From the NCBI RefSeq assembly GCF_022012435.1, contig NZ_JAKLUA010000003.1, positions 1 to 64,000 of the forward strand: DNA of 64,000 bases, in the 5' to 3' direction. The stretch comes from Bradyrhizobium zhengyangense. GTDB lineage: Bacteria > Pseudomonadota > Alphaproteobacteria > Rhizobiales > Xanthobacteraceae. Position numbers and translations under genes: made by a program. Shown in pieces: positions 1 to 10,544 of this stretch (its first letter is position 1; every line of letters begins with the position of its first letter). The notes below the pieces were generated by a model, which was not told the origin of the DNA, did no database searches, and saw only the letters and a list, made by a program, of their open reading frames with translations.

Positions 1-1
1 C

Positions 2-103
2 AAGCTCGCCGGCGGCGTCCACCGTCTCGACGGCCAGCTCATGGTCGTCCTCGACGTCGACCGCGTGCTCGAGCTCGAAACCAAAGTGCAAATGGCTGCC
101 TGA
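2..103 (+). CDS. cheW: CheW chemotaxis coupling protein, C-terminal end only
   Basis: The reading frame is open from the window edge and ends with TGA at 101-103. The last 33 residues read KLAGGVHRLDGQLMVVLDVD and onward through a RVLEL stretch, which is the terminal beta-strand and helix pattern of CheW. CheW links chemoreceptors to the CheA kinase at the inner membrane. The identification is helped by cheY and cheR directly downstream on the same strand. The start and most of the gene lie outside the window. Confidence 0.75.
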   Translation, partial: KLAGGVHRLDGQLMVVLDVDRVLELETKVQMAA

Positions 104-138
104 ACTTTCACGAAAGAGATTTTAGCCGGAGATCCAAG

Positions 139-528
139 ATGAAGACGTGTTTGGTGGTTGACGATTCCAGCATCGTTCGCAAGGTCGCGCGCCGCATCGT
201 CGAAGCGCTGGGCTTCCAAGTCATTGAAGCCGAAGACGGCGTCGAAGCGCTGGTCCATTGCAAGAGGGCCATGCCGGAAGCGATCCTGCTGGACTGGAAC
301 ATGCCCGTCATGGACGGTTTCCAATTCCTGGGCACGCTGCGCCGCATGCCCGGCGGCGACGAGCCCAAGGTGGTGTTCTGCACCACCGAGAACGGCATCG
401 ACCACATCACCAAGGCGATGGGTGGCGGTGCCAACGAGTACATCATGAAGCCGTTCGACAAGGAAATCGTATTGGCGAAGTTCCAGGAGGTCGGACTGGT
501 CGCGCGCGAAGAAGAGACGGCGGCCTGA
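139..528 (+). CDS. cheY: CheY-type single-domain response regulator
   Basis: This 129-residue protein is a receiver domain with no output domain, which is the CheY layout. The acidic pair is D8/D9, the phospho-acceptor is D52 (in LLDWNMPVMDG), the switch threonines are T82/T83 and the conserved lysine is K104 (in IMKPF). It should be phosphorylated by CheA and act on the flagellar motor switch or as a phosphate sink. It starts 35 bp after cheW and is followed after 34 bp by cheR, so the three are likely one operon. The start at ATG 139 fits the receiver domain beginning at residue 2. Confidence 0.93.
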   Translation: MKTCLVVDDSSIVRKVARRIVEALGFQVIEAEDGVEALVHCKRAMPEAILLDWNMPVMDGFQFLGTLRRMPGGDEPKVVFCTTENGIDHITKAMGGGANEYIMKPFDKEIVLAKFQEVGLVAREEETAA

Positions 529-562
529 AAACACACCCGTTAGTAGCGTCAAGAGGTATCCT

Positions 563-1444
563 GTGAACTCGCCCGACTACGAGTATCTGCGTAAGTTGCT
601 GAAAGAGCGCTCCGGCCTCGACCTGTCCGCGGACAAGCAATATCTGATCGAAAGCCGCCTGCTGCCGCTGGCGCGCAAGGCCGGGCTGCCCGGTATCCCC
701 GAGCTCGTGCAGAAATTGCAGGGCGGCTCGAGCGTGCTCATCACCAGCGTGGTCGAAGCCATGACCACGAACGAGACCTTCTTCTTTCGCGACAAGGTTC
801 CGTTCGATCATTTCCGCGACACCATCATGCCTGAGGTTCTCAAGGCTCGCGCCGGTCGCCGCAGCGTGCGGATCTGGTGCGCCGCCGGCTCGACCGGGCA
901 GGAGCCCTATTCGCTCGCCATGACGCTGAAGGAAATGGGCGCGGCACTGACCGGCTGGCGTGTCGAGATCATCGCGACGGACCTCTCGCAGGAGGTGCTC
1001 GAGAAGGCCAAAGCCGGCGTCTACAGCCAGTTCGAAGTGCAGCGCGGTCTGCCGATCCAGATGCTGATGAAGCATTTCAAGCAGACCGGCGAGACCTGGC
1101 AGATCAATCCCGAACTGCGGGCGATGATCCAGCACCGCCAGCTCAATCTGCTGCAGGATTTTTCGCACCTCGGCACGTTCGACGTCATCTTCTGCCGCAA
1201 CGTCCTGATCTATTTCGATCAGGAAACCAAGATCAACATCTTCAACCGCCTTGCCCGCCAGATCGAGCCCGACGGCTTCCTGGTGCTCGGCGCGGCGGAA
1301 ACCGTGGTCGGGCTGACTGATACGTTCAGGCCGCTCGCCGATCGCCGCGGCCTCTACAGACCGAACGATCCGCGTGCGGCAGCGGCCAAGCCGGCGGCTG
1401 ACGGTGTCGCAGCGCCGCGCGTGGCGGCAATGGCAGGACGATAA
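563..1444 (+). CDS. cheR: CheR chemotaxis protein-glutamate methyltransferase
   Basis: CheR uses S-adenosylmethionine to methylate glutamates of chemoreceptors during adaptation. The 293-residue protein has the N-terminal helical domain (about 1-75), then the SAM-binding motif RIWCAAGSTGQEPYS at about 103-117 and the FDVIFCRNVLIYFD motif near 208-221. Length is normal for the family. The start is GTG at 563, preceded by AAGAGG at a good ribosome-binding distance. No CheB methylesterase gene lies between cheY and cheR or anywhere in the window, so its partner must be elsewhere. The last 30 residues are Ala/Pro-rich and look disordered. Confidence 0.95.
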   Translation: MNSPDYEYLRKLLKERSGLDLSADKQYLIESRLLPLARKAGLPGIPELVQKLQGGSSVLITSVVEAMTTNETFFFRDKVPFDHFRDTIMPEVLKARAGRRSVRIWCAAGSTGQEPYSLAMTLKEMGAALTGWRVEIIATDLSQEVLEKAKAGVYSQFEVQRGLPIQMLMKHFKQTGETWQINPELRAMIQHRQLNLLQDFSHLGTFDVIFCRNVLIYFDQETKINIFNRLARQIEPDGFLVLGAAETVVGLTDTFRPLADRRGLYRPNDPRAAAAKPAADGVAAPRVAAMAGR

Positions 1445-1446
1445 GC

Positions 1447-1764
1447 ATGGCCGAGGATGGCAAGGGCGTAGAGCGCGTCACATTCAGTCGTGGCTATGAT
1501 GTCTGCATCATGGCCATCGACGGCACATGGCGGCGCGACTGTACGCTCAATGCGATTTCGGACACCGACGCCATCCTTACGGTCGAGGGTTCGATCCAGG
1601 GATTGAACCTGAAGGAGTTCTTCCTGCTGCTGTCCTCCACCGGCCTTGCCTACCGCCGCTGCGAGCTGGTGCGCGTCAACGGCGCGGAGATGGACATCCA
1701 GTTCCTGCGCGGCAAGAACCGCAAGAAGCGCGGCGCGGCCAACGGCCATGACGCAGTGGCGTGA
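1447..1764 (+). CDS. PilZ-like domain protein, degenerate
   Basis: The gene begins two bases after the cheR stop and so is probably translated in the same operon. The 105-residue product has a beta-rich core with WRRDCTLNAISDTDAIL at about 27-43, which resembles the second PilZ motif, but the upstream RxxxR c-di-GMP motif is not clear. PilZ proteins bind c-di-GMP and often control motility, which would suit this position. The C-terminus is basic (KNRKKRG). I judge the fold call as likely and c-di-GMP binding as unproven. Confidence 0.65.
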   Translation: MAEDGKGVERVTFSRGYDVCIMAIDGTWRRDCTLNAISDTDAILTVEGSIQGLNLKEFFLLLSSTGLAYRRCELVRVNGAEMDIQFLRGKNRKKRGAANGHDAVA

Positions 1765-1906
1765 TCGCCACGCACTCCTTGCTGCCTTTTCCTGACGTGT
1801 TGCTTCACATTTTCTGAAAACATCCGAACGAATTCGCCGACCCCGCTTTACGTGGCTTAAGCGCGCGCCGTGTATCATCAGGCGGTCGCAATTTCAGGGT
1901 CCGGCC

Positions 1907-2410
1907 ATGCCAAGAAGCTCTCTCTCCCCCATCACGTCAAACCTGCCCGACGTCGCCGAGCGGCGCGCGCTTCAGCTCCTGGTGGTCGATGACGACGCCA
2001 CGCAGCGCAGCCTGATCACGGTCGCCGCCAAGCAGGCCGGCCATGAAGTGGCCGTTGCGCCGTCGGTTGCGGAAGCCATCGAAAAGCTGCGTGCCGCGCG
2101 CTTCGACTGCGTGACGCTCGACCTCGTGCTGGAGGATGGTGACGGCATCGACGTGCTGCGCGAGATGGCGGCGGCTAAATTCACCGGCTCGGTGATCGTG
2201 ATCAGCGGCATGGACGGCAAGCGCCGCAGCGCCGCTCGCAGCTTCGCCCGCTCGGTCGGGATCGAGCTTCAGAGCCTGCCGAAGCCGCTTGATCTTGCTG
2301 CGCTGCGCATCAGCCTCGCCAATCTCGGCAAGACTGCAATGGGACTACCGACTATCCATACCTGGGGCGGCGTTGCGACCGACGCAATCGTGGAACGGCA
2401 CCGCGCCTGA
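1907..2410 (+). CDS. Response regulator receiver protein
   Basis: The 167-residue protein has a 20-residue N-terminal extension followed by a receiver domain. The acidic cluster is D28-D30, the phospho-acceptor is D72 (in TLDLVLEDGDGIDVL), the switch serine is S100 and the lysine is K126. There is no DNA-binding or enzymatic output, only about 35 further residues. The receiver sequence resembles those of RegA/ActR or EAL-linked regulators. It is monocistronic, and no histidine kinase is adjacent on the same strand; the nearest is the hybrid kinase at 3.7-7.3 kb on the other strand. Confidence 0.9.
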   Translation: MPRSSLSPITSNLPDVAERRALQLLVVDDDATQRSLITVAAKQAGHEVAVAPSVAEAIEKLRAARFDCVTLDLVLEDGDGIDVLREMAAAKFTGSVIVISGMDGKRRSAARSFARSVGIELQSLPKPLDLAALRISLANLGKTAMGLPTIHTWGGVATDAIVERHRA

Positions 2411-2463
2411 GGCGCGGAGGTGCCATGCAGTCGGTGCGGCAAATCGGCCGCGCTGATTGCCGC

Positions 2464-2766
2464 CTAGGCCGGATTGCCAGATTCCGACAGCTTTTTCAGG
2501 GCGTGACCGAGCTCCGCCCTGCAGGCATTGAGGGCGGCGCTCGCCGTGGCAAAGCGGGGCGTGATGTCGTCGAGCACGATGATGTCGCTGGAACCTAGAT
2601 CGGCAGTCAAGACAGCGCTATCGTCATCCGGCTCCATAGCAGCGTCGATCAGACGCATGCTGATCTCGATGCGCGCGATCAGGGAGCGAAGTTCGGCCGC
2701 GATCAACTGACGGCTGTCCGTTTCAGCCATTGCGGCAAGCGGGGGTGTGCCGGCGTAATTTAGCAT
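2464..2766 (-). CDS. Hypothetical protein, small helical
   Basis: I do not recognise a family. The 100-residue product is mostly predicted helix, acidic in the middle (AMEPDDDSAVL) and ends SESGNPA. I place the start at ATG 2764-2766 because GGAG lies seven bases upstream; a longer GTG start at 2796 lacks such a site. It is convergent with the receiver gene at 1907 and divergent from the FixJ-like gene at 2931, so it may belong to this two-component neighbourhood. The GC-rich third positions support real coding. Confidence 0.6.
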   Translation of the reverse strand: MLNYAGTPPLAAMAETDSRQLIAAELRSLIARIEISMRLIDAAMEPDDDSAVLTADLGSSDIIVLDDITPRFATASAALNACRAELGHALKKLSESGNPA

Positions 2767-2930
2767 GGATATTCTCCGTCCCCCGCAATAAGGCACCTCA
2801 GCGCTACTTGTGCGTTAAGTTCATGTCCCGTACAAATGCGGGTGGGCCGAATCTGCGCCGAAAGCCATAAACATCAGGCGCGGACGCGAGTCCTTGACTG
2901 CCGGCGTGGCTTGGCGAATGGACATGGCAC

Positions 2931-3566
2931 ATGGTCGAACAAACCTCCCGTGGTGAGATCTTCGTGGTCGATGACGACCCGGCTGTTCGCGACACCTTGT
3001 CGATGGTGTTGAAGGCGGCGGGCTATGAGGTGATTTGTTTTGCGGACGGTGCGGCCCTGCTGTCCGTCGCGCGAAACCGCACACCGGCTGCGATCCTGCT
3101 CGATGTGCACATTCCCGGGAAGTCGGGCCTCGACATTCTGAAGGAGCTGCACGGCGAGGACTATCCGGCTCCGATCTTCATGATCTCCGGGCAGGGTGAC
3201 ATTGCGATGGCAGTGGGCGCGATCAAGAGCGGCGCGCTGGATTTCATCGAGAAGCCGTTCCGCGGCAGCGAGATCGTGGGCCGGCTGGACGAGGCGATCG
3301 GCGCGTATGCACGCAGGCAGGCAGAGAACGCCTCGCCGAAATTCGGCTCGCTGCACTTCCCCGGCCGCGAGCCGCTGACGCGCAGGGAGCGCGAGGTGCT
3401 CGAGCAGTTCGCCGCCGGTGCTTCCAACAAGGAAGCGGGCCGCACGCTCGGTATCAGCCCGCGTACCATCGAGGATCACCGCGCCAACATCATGAAGAAG
3501 CTCGGCGCCCGCAATGCCGCCGACCTGATCCGCATCGTGATGACCGCAGCCCAGCGCGCGTCGTAA
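2931..3566 (+). CDS. FixJ/NarL-type response regulator with LuxR DNA-binding domain
   Basis: The 211-residue protein has an N-terminal receiver (acidic cluster D14-D16, phospho-acceptor D58 in ILLDVHIPGKSG, switch S86, lysine K108 in EKPF) and a C-terminal LuxR helix-turn-helix at about 145-205 containing LTRREREVLEQFAAG and ISPRTIEDHRANIMKKL. This is the FixJ layout. Phosphorylation would relieve receiver inhibition and allow promoter binding. No FixL-like kinase is adjacent on the same strand; the hybrid kinase gene is convergent and ends about 150 bp away. It is unlikely to be FixJ itself, since no fixL or fixK is present. Confidence 0.92.
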   Translation: MVEQTSRGEIFVVDDDPAVRDTLSMVLKAAGYEVICFADGAALLSVARNRTPAAILLDVHIPGKSGLDILKELHGEDYPAPIFMISGQGDIAMAVGAIKSGALDFIEKPFRGSEIVGRLDEAIGAYARRQAENASPKFGSLHFPGREPLTRREREVLEQFAAGASNKEAGRTLGISPRTIEDHRANIMKKLGARNAADLIRIVMTAAQRAS

Positions 3567-3577
3567 AATGGTCTCGT

Positions 3578-3706
3578 GCCCCGGACGCAGCGCGTCACGC
3601 AGTGATGCGCTGCAGATCCGGGGCCCATCTCTCCAACTCAACGGCTGACAGTTTTGGGTCCCGGCTCTGCGCAGCAGCGTGAGACGCTGCCGCGCGTCCG
3701 GGACAC
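3578..3706. repeat. Two tandem imperfect palindromic intergenic repeats
   Basis: Two hairpin-forming units lie between convergent genes: 3578-3624 (arms GCCCCGGACGCAGCGC and the matching GCGCTGCAGATCCGGGGC) and about 3656-3706 (GTCCCGG...CCGGGAC with inner GCAGCAGCG/CGCTGC). They look like dispersed palindromic repeats and may also stop transcription from both sides. Confidence 0.7.
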
Positions 3707-3717
3707 GCGGGGCCACG

Positions 3718-6700
3718 TCAACCGTTCAGCGCCCTGCGGATGATCCGCGCAAGGTCGGATTTGCGATACGGCTTCGCCAGCAGCAGTACGCCTGAATCCA
3801 GCCGGCCGTGATGGATGATCGCGTTCTCGGTATAGCCTGACGTGTAGACCACCTTGAGATCGGGCCGCGTCTTCAGCGCCTCGTCGGCGAGCTGCCGTCC
3901 GTTCATCTTGCCGGGCATGATCACGTCGGTGAACAGCAGATCGAAATGCTTGCCGCTGGCGACGATCGCGAGTGCCTCCGCGGCGTTGGCGGCCTGCAGG
4001 GTCACGTAGCCCAGCGAATGCAATTGGGCCAGCACATAGTCGCGCACCAGCCGGTCGTCCTCGACCACCAGGATGGTCTCGTGCCCGCCTTCGATCGATG
4101 CCGGCGTCACGCCATCGGCGACCACCGCGGGTATCTTGCCCGGCGGCAGGTACATCTTGATCGTCGTGCCATGGCTTTCCTCGCTGTAGATCTTGATGTG
4201 ACCCGCGGACTGCTTGATGAAGCCGTAGACCATGGAGAGGCCGAGGCCGGTGCCCTTGCCCGGCCCCTTCGAGGTGAAGAAGGGATCAAAGACGCGCGCC
4301 AGCATGTGGGACGGAATGCCGGTGCCGGTGTCGCTTACCGCGATCAGCACGTAGTGACCGGGCGGGACATCGTTGGCGCTGGCATAGACCTCGTCGAGAT
4401 AGGCGGCGCCCGTCTCCAGGATCAGCTTGCCGCCGCCGGGCATCGCGTCGCGCGCGTTGAGCGCGAGGTTGAGGATTGCCGTGGTGAGCTGGTTCGGATC
4501 GACGACCGCCACGCAGCTCTCGTCCTCGAACACGGATTCGATCTGAATCTGCTCGCCCAGCGTCGGCCGCAACAGCTTCGCGGTGTCGATGATCAGCGAA
4601 TTGATGTCGATCTCGCGCGGCTGCAGCGGCTGCTTGCGGGCAAAGGCGAGCAGGTGCTGGGTCAGCTCGGCGCCGCGGCCGGCAGCCTCGTCGATCATCT
4701 TCGTGATCGCGGCAAGCCCCGGATCCTTGGCCACCGCGTCGGCCAGGATCTCGATCGTCCCGGTGATGACGGTGAGAATGTTGTTGAAATCATGCGCCAC
4801 GCCGCCGGTGAGCTGGCCGACCGCCTCCATCTTCTCGGCGTGCCGGACCCGCTCCTCGGAGGCGATCTTGTCGGTGAGGTCGCGGTAGAACACGTTGAAC
4901 AGGATGCCCTCGCGGCGCTTGAGCGCCGTGACGCTCAGCTCCGCCCTGAATTCCTTGCCGTCGCGGTGGCGGACCATCAGCTCGCGGCGGCGGTTGAGCG
5001 TCTGCCCCTCTGCCGAATCGAGAAAGCGCGCGAGGCCGGCATTGACCCTCTCGCGCTCGCTCTCGGCGACAATCAGCTCGACCGCATTCTTGCCCAGCGC
5101 CTCGTCCCGCCGCCAACCGAACAGCTCCTCGGCCCGCGAGCTCCAGTTCAGGATGGTGCTGCGTTCGTCGGTCTGGACAAAGGCGTCTAGCGCGGTCTCG
5201 ACGATGTTGCGCGCAAGCTGCTCGCTGTCGCGCAGGGATTCTGCAGCCAGCCTCGCTTCGGTCATGTCGCGTCCGACGAAGAAGAAGCGCTTGGCCTGAT
5301 CCGACCAGTTGCCGAGCCAGGACAGCCAGACCTCGCGGCCGTCCTTGTGGAAGCAGCGCGTGTCGGCGAGCTTCGGATGTCCGCCGCGCCGAAGCTCGCG
5401 CATCTCCTCGCGGGATAGCTCGAGGTGAGCGGGATGGATGAAATCGGCGCCGCTGCGTCCGATCATCTCGTCGGGCGCGTAACCGAGAATAACCTCGCTG
5501 CTCGGGCTGATCTGCACGATGTGGCCGCGCGAGTTCATGATCATGATCAGATCCTGCGAGGTGTCGAACAGCTGCCGTCGCTCCTCCAGCTGCTGCTGTA
5601 GCGCCCGCTCCGCGCGCCGCGCTTCGGTCAGGCTGCGCGCGGACCCGGAGGCGCCTGTGATCTCGCCCGACGGTCCCCTGATCGGCGACAGGCTGAGTGC
5701 GATTTCGACTGGCGTGCCGTCCTTGCGCAGCCGGACCGTCTCGAAGCGTTCGACCGGCTCGCCCTTCGAGATCCGCGCCAAATAGTCCTTGCCCTGCTCG
5801 CGGCGGTCGGGCGGGACAATGATCGAGGTGGACTTCCCGATCGCTTCGTTCGCCTGATATCCATAGAGCCGTTCGGCGGCGGGATTCCAACCGGTGATGA
5901 TGGCATCGAGGGATTGCATCACGATGGCATCGTCGGATGATTCCACAGCGGCGCTGAACAAGAGCTCGCGCGTCGCATGATGGCTTCGTGCCGCCTCGGT
6001 GCGGCGATGCTCCTCGACCTCGCGTTCGAGCGCGGCTGCTTTCGCACGCGTTTCTTCGACCATCTGGGCAAAAGCCCGCGCCAGCGCGCCGGTCTCGCCG
6101 CTGGCGTCGAGGGGAATGTCGGCCGGCTGTCCGTTGCCGATAGCCTCCACGGCCGTGGTCAGGCGGGTGATCGGGCGCGTCAATGAGCGTGCGAGCAGCA
6201 CCGCGAGTAAAGCTGCGGCGAAGACCGCAAGCATGCCGACCAGCAAAGACGTTTTTTGAATCGCGGCCGGCACGCGGCCGAAGACGGCCGGAGGAATCGT
6301 CTCGATGATTCCAACCCAATCCGCATCCGCGAGCAGTGCCGGCGCTATTGCCGCGCCACTCGGCCGGCCGGACGCATCGGTGATGAGCTGCGTGGACGCA
6401 TCCCGCGTGCCGGCCAAGGCTGCAAAATAGGGAAAATCATCGCGCCAGTTGGTCGGGTGGCCGCGCAACGAACCGAATTCTCGTGCGCGATCGGGATGAA
6501 CCAGATAGTCGCCGCGCGCGTTCACGACGAAAATCTCTCCTCCTGAGCTCGTCGTCGAGCGGATGCGGTCGAGTGCCGGACGCATGTCGATATTGGCGAT
6601 GATGATGCCGAATGGCTTGCCGTCAGGTGTGAACAGTGGCGTCCCGACCCGTAGAGTCGGCGTGTGCAGGACTGTGGTCCCGCCGCGGTGGGTCGCCAGC

Positions 6701-7308
6701 TCGATTGGCGAAACATAAATCTGGCCCGCCGCGAGCCGGATCGTTTCCTGAAAGTAGGTTCGCTCGCTCTTGCGCTCCAACTCGCTGTTGGGGACGATCC
6801 GCGCTGTTCCGTTCGGGCCGGAGCGATCGACGCGGACCAGCTCGCGCTGGTCGTCGTCAAGACCGATGATTCGAAACTGCGCGTAGCTGGGCTTGGCCTC
6901 GATTTCGGCTGCGAGCCGCGCCGCGATGCGATCACGCCAGGTTTGCTCGGTCACGCCGTCAAGCGCGTCAATTCCGCCACCGACGTGAGCACGGATCAGA
7001 CCGTTGATGGCCGCGGCAGAGCGGTAGCCGACAAGATCGCCGCGAACTCCGGCAACGTAGGATTCAAGATTATTGGCCAGCAGGCGCGACTGAGCTTCGA
7101 CCCGCTCCAGGACGCGCGGAATGACGGCCTGCGAGATGTTGCGGTAGCCCAGCCAACCGACCGCCGCCACCGTAACCGCCACCAGCAGAATCATCGCGAC
7201 GGCCAGTCGGGTCGCGAGCGTCATGGGAATTCTTGCAGGACTCCCTGGAAGATCGCGCCTGTTCTGGCCTTGAGCTGTGGAGGTGCTCCCCTCATCGGCG
7301 GCTGGCAT
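3718..7308 (-). CDS. Membrane-bound PAS hybrid sensor histidine kinase
   Basis: The 1196-residue protein reads, in order: a first membrane segment (about 36-54), an extracytoplasmic Cache-like sensor (about 60-350), a second membrane segment (about 354-374), HAMP, three PAS domains (about 450-830), a HisKA domain with the phospho-histidine in GGVAHDFNNIL, a HATPase domain with N, G1 (DTGTGI) and G2 (GKGTGLGLSMVYG) boxes, and a C-terminal receiver with the acceptor Asp in LLFTDVIMPGK. It would sense a small periplasmic ligand and pass phosphate internally and then on. The start at 7308 overlaps the upstream receiver gene by 17 bp, which suggests coupling; ATG at 7224, just before the membrane segment, is an alternative. 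Confidence 0.95.
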   Translation of the reverse strand: MPAADEGSTSTAQGQNRRDLPGSPARIPMTLATRLAVAMILLVAVTVAAVGWLGYRNISQAVIPRVLERVEAQSRLLANNLESYVAGVRGDLVGYRSAAAINGLIRAHVGGGIDALDGVTEQTWRDRIAARLAAEIEAKPSYAQFRIIGLDDDQRELVRVDRSGPNGTARIVPNSELERKSERTYFQETIRLAAGQIYVSPIELATHRGGTTVLHTPTLRVGTPLFTPDGKPFGIIIANIDMRPALDRIRSTTSSGGEIFVVNARGDYLVHPDRAREFGSLRGHPTNWRDDFPYFAALAGTRDASTQLITDASGRPSGAAIAPALLADADWVGIIETIPPAVFGRVPAAIQKTSLLVGMLAVFAAALLAVLLARSLTRPITRLTTAVEAIGNGQPADIPLDASGETGALARAFAQMVEETRAKAAALEREVEEHRRTEAARSHHATRELLFSAAVESSDDAIVMQSLDAIITGWNPAAERLYGYQANEAIGKSTSIIVPPDRREQGKDYLARISKGEPVERFETVRLRKDGTPVEIALSLSPIRGPSGEITGASGSARSLTEARRAERALQQQLEERRQLFDTSQDLIMIMNSRGHIVQISPSSEVILGYAPDEMIGRSGADFIHPAHLELSREEMRELRRGGHPKLADTRCFHKDGREVWLSWLGNWSDQAKRFFFVGRDMTEARLAAESLRDSEQLARNIVETALDAFVQTDERSTILNWSSRAEELFGWRRDEALGKNAVELIVAESERERVNAGLARFLDSAEGQTLNRRRELMVRHRDGKEFRAELSVTALKRREGILFNVFYRDLTDKIASEERVRHAEKMEAVGQLTGGVAHDFNNILTVITGTIEILADAVAKDPGLAAITKMIDEAAGRGAELTQHLLAFARKQPLQPREIDINSLIIDTAKLLRPTLGEQIQIESVFEDESCVAVVDPNQLTTAILNLALNARDAMPGGGKLILETGAAYLDEVYASANDVPPGHYVLIAVSDTGTGIPSHMLARVFDPFFTSKGPGKGTGLGLSMVYGFIKQSAGHIKIYSEESHGTTIKMYLPPGKIPAVVADGVTPASIEGGHETILVVEDDRLVRDYVLAQLHSLGYVTLQAANAAEALAIVASGKHFDLLFTDVIMPGKMNGRQLADEALKTRPDLKVVYTSGYTENAIIHHGRLDSGVLLLAKPYRKSDLARIIRRALNG

Positions 7309-7711
7309 TGACTTCGGACCCCTCCGACTCGCCCGCCTTCAGGCAATTGTCGACCGCCGCCAGCAGCGCGTCGGCCCGGAACGGCTTCTGCAAGCTCGCA
7401 ACGGCGCCAAGCTTGGTCGCCATCTTCAGGAAATCCGGCTCGGCATAGGAGTCCGGCGTGATCGAGCGGCCGGAAATGACGACGATCGGAATGGCAGGTC
7501 TCAGGGCCCGGACGTGGCGCATCGTCTCCAGTCCGTCCATGCCCGGCATGTAGATGTCGAGGAACAGCAGGTCGAACTCGCTGCCCTCGAACAGAGCTAG
7601 CCCTTTGCGGCCGTCGCCGGCAACCGTCACGTGGTGACCGGCCCGCTCCAACAGCAGCCGGATTGTCAGCTGAACCGCCGGGTCGTCATCCACGATCAGG
7701 ATGTTGGCCAC
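7292..7711 (-). CDS. Single-domain response regulator, partner of the hybrid kinase
   Basis: This 139-residue receiver has the acidic cluster D8-D10, acceptor D52 (in LLFLDIYMPGMDG), switch S80 and lysine K109. It has no output domain and ends in a short charged tail. Its stop overlaps the start of the hybrid kinase gene, so the two are probably co-translated and form a phosphorelay, with this protein either receiving phosphate or bridging to another regulator such as the FixJ-like protein nearby (inference). Confidence 0.92.
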   Translation of the reverse strand: MANILIVDDDPAVQLTIRLLLERAGHHVTVAGDGRKGLALFEGSEFDLLFLDIYMPGMDGLETMRHVRALRPAIPIVVISGRSITPDSYAEPDFLKMATKLGAVASLQKPFRADALLAAVDNCLKAGESEGSEVNASRR

Positions 7712-7963
7712 GTCAAAAACCTCCGGGTCGGAAGGGAATGCCCGCGACCCAAATTAAAGCTCCAAATGCGAAATTGTTGCGCGGATTGTGTCCGTCCTGC
7801 AAGCACTTCGGGCCCCGTCGAGATCGGCCGCCCCAATATTGCGCTGCACCTTGGATCTAAGCACGTTTGCGTGCATACCAGGCAAAAGCCGGCTGTCCCG
7901 TGCCTTGCGGGTGGTGGACATCCCATGAGAAGAGCGGGGTGAATTCCCTGACGGAGAAGGCAA

Positions 7964-9703
<1,740 letters not shown>

Positions 9704-9713
9704 AGAGCAGATC

Positions 9714-10433
9714 ATGTCAAAACTCAGCGAAGCCACCCGCAACAAGCTCAAATCCGTCTCGACCGCCACCGTCGCCACCGCGCTGTTCAAGCGCGGCCTG
9801 CGCATCCAGATGATTCAGGACGTGCATCCCGTCGGCCCTGATCAGCCGACCATGGTCGGTGAGGCCTTCACGCTGCGCTACATGCCGGCGCGCGAGGACC
9901 TCAACACCATCGAGGTGTTCAGGGATCGCTCCCATCCGCAGCGCAAGGCCGTCGAGGACTGCCCGCCGGGTGCCGTGCTGGTGATGGACAGCCGCAAGGA
10001 CGCGCGCGCGGCCTCGGCCGGCGCGATCCTGGTGACGCGGCTGATGAAGCGCGGTGTCGCCGGCGTGGTCACGGATGGCGGCTTTCGCGATTCCGCCGAG
10101 ATCGCCAAGCTCGGCATCCCCGCCTATCACCATCGCCCGTCAGCGCCGACCAATCTGACGCTGCATCAGGCGATCGAGATCAACGTTCCCATCGGCTGCG
10201 GCGATGCGCCGGTGTTTCCCGGCGACGTCATCCTCGGCGATGCCGACGGTGTCATCGTGATCCCCGCGCATCTGGCCGACGAGATCGCCAACGAGACCTT
10301 CGAGATGACCGCGTTCGAGGATTTCGTCACCGAGGAAGTAAGCCGAGGCCGCGGCATTTTCGGTCTCTATCCCGCGACCGACCCGCAGACGCTGACCGAT
10401 TTCGCGGAATGGCGAAAGAAGAACGGAAGGTAA
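9714..10433 (+). CDS. RraA-family protein (aldolase-like fold)
   Basis: The 239-residue product has the RraA/4-hydroxy-4-methyl-2-oxoglutarate aldolase fold, with the signature GAILVTRLMKRGVAGVVTDG and a RDSAEI stretch supplying the substrate and metal-contacting Arg/Asp. Family members cleave or decarboxylate 2-keto acids, or simply bind RNase E; many annotations as an RNase regulator are probably wrong for isolated catabolic copies. Its position 10 bp after the sugar-acid dehydratase suggests work on the 2-keto-3-deoxy acid product. The start is ATG 9714, since the frame before it belongs to the dehydratase's alternative frame. Confidence 0.85.
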   Translation: MSKLSEATRNKLKSVSTATVATALFKRGLRIQMIQDVHPVGPDQPTMVGEAFTLRYMPAREDLNTIEVFRDRSHPQRKAVEDCPPGAVLVMDSRKDARAASAGAILVTRLMKRGVAGVVTDGGFRDSAEIAKLGIPAYHHRPSAPTNLTLHQAIEINVPIGCGDAPVFPGDVILGDADGVIVIPAHLADEIANETFEMTAFEDFVTEEVSRGRGIFGLYPATDPQTLTDFAEWRKKNGR

Positions 10434-10451
10434 TGAGGCCAGGGTAAGCCC

Positions 10452-10533
10452 GTGGCCCGGATGGAGCGCAGCGAAATCCGGGTCATCTCCGCGCTGGGAA
10501 TCCCGGATTGCGCCGCGCTCCATTCGGGCTACG
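10452..10533. repeat. Palindromic dispersed repeat
   Basis: The left arm GTGGCCCGGATGGAGCGCAG and the right arm CGCTCCATTCGGGCTACG form an imperfect hairpin around an inner ATCCGGG/TCCCGGAT pair. The same family recurs at 11136-11224. It lies between convergent genes. Confidence 0.7.
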
Positions 10534-10544
10534 AGGTTACGAGG

